This document shows positions 19,489 through 20,862 of a DNA stretch of 20,862 bases, piece by piece. This DNA comes from an uncultured Rhodocyclaceae bacterium. GTDB lineage: Bacteria; Pseudomonadota; Gammaproteobacteria; Burkholderiales; Rhodocyclaceae. Numbering within the stretch: position 1 is the first letter of the stretch; each line of letters opens with the position of its first letter. The notes under the pieces are model-generated. The model was given only the letters and a program-made list of their open reading frames with translations. It made no database searches and was not told where the DNA came from. The stretch spans positions 1-20,862 of the forward strand of contig URNG01000051.1 of assembly GCA_900549295.1 (NCBI GenBank), written 5' to 3'. The translations under genes were made by a program, and so were the position numbers.

Positions 19489-19531
19489 GCCTTCCGTGCA
19501 CAATGCCTTTCCGTGCAAACGCCTTCCGGCC
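19489..19531. repeat. Short tandem repeat, 16-bp period, about 2.6 copies
   Basis: GCCTTCCGTGCACAAT (19489), GCCTTTCCGTGCAAAC (19505) and GCCTTCCGGCC (19521) begin exactly 16 bases apart. The first two share GCCTT(T)CCGTGCA. The array lies between the small unknown gene and the katA promoter region. No function is known. Confidence 0.55.
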
Positions 19532-19533
19532 AT

Positions 19534-19818
19534 TCAAGCGCTCACGCGCGCCTGGTTCGCCAAGGCCTTGTCGGTGATTTCCTTGTAGAGATCAACCAGT
19601 TTACCCGCCAGCGATTGATATTCAAGGTGGTCGATAACCAGGGTTTCGGTTTTCCGGGCTTCCTGCATGGACTCCTCGAGGAAGGCGAGATCGGCGTCGT
19701 TCAGGGTTTCGCCCCGGCCGAGGCGAGCCTGCATGTCGAACAGGCGCGGCAGGGTCTGTTTTTCCAGGCGTTCGAGCAGTACGGTCAGTACGCCTTGTTC
19801 GGTGGTTTCTTGGTCCAA
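19534..19818 (-). CDS. Small helical protein of unknown function
   Basis: I do not recognise a named family. The 94-residue product is rich in Leu, Glu, Lys and Gln and looks mostly helical, with TEQGVLTVLLERLEKQTLPRLFDMQARL, then a GETLNDADLAFLEESM segment, then LVDLYKEITDKALANQA. There is no signal peptide, membrane helix or cysteine. The best start is the TTG at 19818 (Met-Asp-Gln-Glu-Thr), because AGGGAG lies six bases before it; a TTG at 19857 would add 13 residues. It begins 40 bases after the sixA stop on the same strand and is probably cotranscribed with sixA. Codon pattern and ribosome binding site support a real gene. Confidence 0.72.
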   Translation of the reverse strand: MDQETTEQGVLTVLLERLEKQTLPRLFDMQARLGRGETLNDADLAFLEESMQEARKTETLVIDHLEYQSLAGKLVDLYKEITDKALANQARVSA

Positions 19819-19858
19819 GATGGGCTCCCTGGTTAGTGTAGCGATTCGGTCCGGCAAC

Positions 19859-20338
19859 TCAGTCCAGCAAATCCACGGGCATCACGGCGCGCAGGAAGGT
19901 TTGCGTTCCGCCTTCGCGCTGACGGTTTTGCAGCCAGCAGATGCTGCCCTTGCGCATGCTCCAGGCAGCGGGTTCACCGCTGAGCAACAGCGCGAGCAAT
20001 CCGCCCAGAGCCGGCTGGTGGCCGACCAGCAGCACGCTGCTCCTGTCTTTGTCCCTGTCCTTGCGCGCCCCATCCGGCCAGCCGCTGGCGACAAACAGGT
20101 CGTTGGCCGTCGCCGCCGGGGCAATTTCGGAGCAGATGTCGTAGGGTAATCCCAGCGCCTCGGCGGTTTGCCGCGTACGCACCGTCGGGCTGACCAGAAT
20201 GCGACAGTCCGACGGCAAGCGGCCCGCCAGCCAGGCCGCCATGCGCAGCGCCTGTTTGCGGCCGCGTTTGGTCAGCGCCCGGTTGAAATCGTCACTGCCA
20301 TCGGCAGCCTCGGCATGACGCCAGAGAATGAGGTTCAT
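19859..20338 (-). CDS. sixA: Phosphohistidine phosphatase SixA
   Basis: The 159-residue protein is a compact histidine phosphatase of the phosphoglycerate-mutase superfamily. The catalytic RHG-type motif is WRHAEA near the start (MNLILWRHAEA, with the nucleophile His in RHAEA). The second Arg is in SPTVRTRQTAEAL, and the second His is in LLVGHQPALGGLLALLL. SixA removes phosphate from phosphohistidine in E. coli, acting on the nitrogen PTS protein NPr in later work. I chose the ATG at 20338, with GGAG nine bases upstream; the open extension to 20488 has no family similarity. TAAGAT about 35-40 bases upstream could be its -10. The downstream partner is the small unknown gene. Confidence 0.92.
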   Translation of the reverse strand: MNLILWRHAEAADGSDDFNRALTKRGRKQALRMAAWLAGRLPSDCRILVSPTVRTRQTAEALGLPYDICSEIAPAATANDLFVASGWPDGARKDRDKDRSSVLLVGHQPALGGLLALLLSGEPAAWSMRKGSICWLQNRQREGGTQTFLRAVMPVDLLD

Positions 20339-20543
20339 CAACGCGCTCCAAACGGCAAGGCAACGCACGCATCTTAGCCCAGCGGCTCGCGGCGCGGCCA
20401 CAAACCGGAACACGCGTCGCGCAAATTTTCGGCGCGGATCATGCGACCGGCGTAACGCTCGACCGGGGTCGGGTTCCCCCCCTACCAATCCATGCCCGCC
20501 CGTCTCATTCGCCGCAGGCAGCGGCAGGCGCAGGCTGGCCGGT

Positions 20544-20549
20544 TAAAAT
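20544..20549 (+). promoter_or_regulatory. Possible -10 box for the helicase gene
   Basis: TAAAAT stands out in a GC-rich leader 37 bases before the ATG at 20586. No recognisable -35 is present 16-18 bases upstream. The rest of the 247-base gap between sixA and the helicase holds nothing else that I can support. Confidence 0.3.
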
Positions 20550-20585
20550 ACCCGCCTCTGCCGCCACAACACAGCACGCCACGCC

Positions 20586-20862
20586 ATGTCCTTCACCGCG
20601 CTCGGCCTCTTGCCGCCGTTAGCCGCCACCCTCGATCGGCTCGGCCATACCCGGCCCACGCCGGTGCAGCAGCAGGCCATTCCGGCCATTCTCGCCGGAC
20701 GCGACGTGCTCGCTGCCGCCCCGACCGGTACCGGCAAGACGGCCGCCTTCACCCTGCCCAACGCGCTGCGCGCGGGCAGCGACGTGCGGTTCACCATGAC
20801 AGTGTCGGTCTTTTCCATGTGGATGTTCCGCATCGTTTTCAGCTACATTCTGGGCAGCTGGC
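20586..20862 (+). CDS. DEAD-box RNA helicase N-terminus, joined in frame to a MATE transporter fragment; runs off the edge
   Basis: Residues 1-58 are the start of an RhlE-type DEAD-box helicase: MSFTALGLLPPLAATLDRLG, the Q motif RPTPVQQQAIPAILAGRDVLA, and motif I APTGTGKTAAFTLP. RhlE proteins normally continue with LLQRL and motif Ia. Here the frame instead goes on as NALRAGSDVRFTMTVSVF and so on, which belongs to another family (see the next feature). No stop codon or frameshift marks the change. No good ribosome binding site precedes the ATG, as is common for this gene. Either the helicase gene is broken by a deletion or insertion, or the sequence is chimeric here. Confidence 0.8.
   Translation, partial: MSFTALGLLPPLAATLDRLGHTRPTPVQQQAIPAILAGRDVLAAAPTGTGKTAAFTLPNALRAGSDVRFTMTVSVFSMWMFRIVFSYILGSW
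20760..20862 (+). pseudogene. Internal fragment of a MATE family efflux transporter
   Basis: From about residue 59 of the fused frame the protein reads NALRAGSDVRFTMTVSVF followed by SMWMFRIVFSYILGSW. This matches the stretch near helices 10-11 of MATE (NorM-like) exporters, where ALRAxGDVRFTM..SMWxFR..SYxLG is typical. It is hydrophobic and quite unlike any helicase core. Upstream MATE helices are absent, so this is an internal piece joined to the helicase. It continues past the window. Recognition is from memory of the family pattern. Confidence 0.72.

Noticed and set aside
20339..20488. N-terminal extension of SixA
   Set aside because: SixA homologues begin at MNLILWRHAEA; the extension is Arg-rich, lacks a ribosome binding site and contains a likely -10 box.

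Overview
The window is about 21 kb of GC-rich, densely coding bacterial DNA. The gene families (UbiK, YifB/ComM, BluB, full-length MetH, SixA), the cobalamin riboswitch and an S-adenosylhomocysteine (SAH) riboswitch in front of metH suggest a betaproteobacterium, perhaps close to Rhodocyclales. That placement is inference; no rRNA or tRNA gene is present to confirm it. No CRISPR array, transposase or integrase was seen, and no gene-free stretch exceeds 300 bases.

Layout. (1) 35-2354: a divergent vitamin B12 pair, bluB (-) behind a cobalamin riboswitch and cobQ (+). (2) 2460-5575: ubiK, a YifB/ComM AAA+ ATPase and a Bcr/CflA-type exporter, all +, with a decayed dispersed repeat before the exporter and an inverted-repeat element after it. 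(3) 5672-9942: on the - strand a promoter, SAH riboswitch, metH and a single-domain rhodanese form one transcription unit. (4) 10027-11847: a three-part EAL-CBS-GGDEF signalling protein (+). (5) 11862-17766: a LysR regulator (-) diverges from a tight five-gene operon (+): a cyclophilin-like secreted protein, an SDR, a Tat-type aldo/keto reductase, a Tat-type alpha/beta hydrolase with a cysteine nucleophile, and a NepI-like MFS exporter. (6) 17789-17821: a strong bidirectional hairpin terminator. (7) 17839-20338: on the - strand katA, a small unknown gene and sixA, with an OxyR-like site and a 16-bp tandem repeat between katA and the small gene. (8) 20586-20862: the N-terminus of a DEAD-box RNA helicase that changes in mid-frame into a piece of a MATE transporter at the right edge.

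How it fits together. B12 chemistry links the left half: BluB makes the lower ligand, CobQ amidates the corrin ring, and MetH uses methylcobalamin. The first is gated by a B12 riboswitch and the last by a riboswitch for the waste product of methylation, SAH. The LysR-linked operon is the least explained part. Three of its five products carry export signals, including an aldo/keto reductase whose nicotinamide cofactor is not normally found in the periplasm. Its neighbours suggest handling of reactive carbonyls or an exported small molecule, but no substrate can be read from sequence. The helicase/MATE junction is either an assembly chimera or a real deletion fusion and should be checked before the right edge is trusted.
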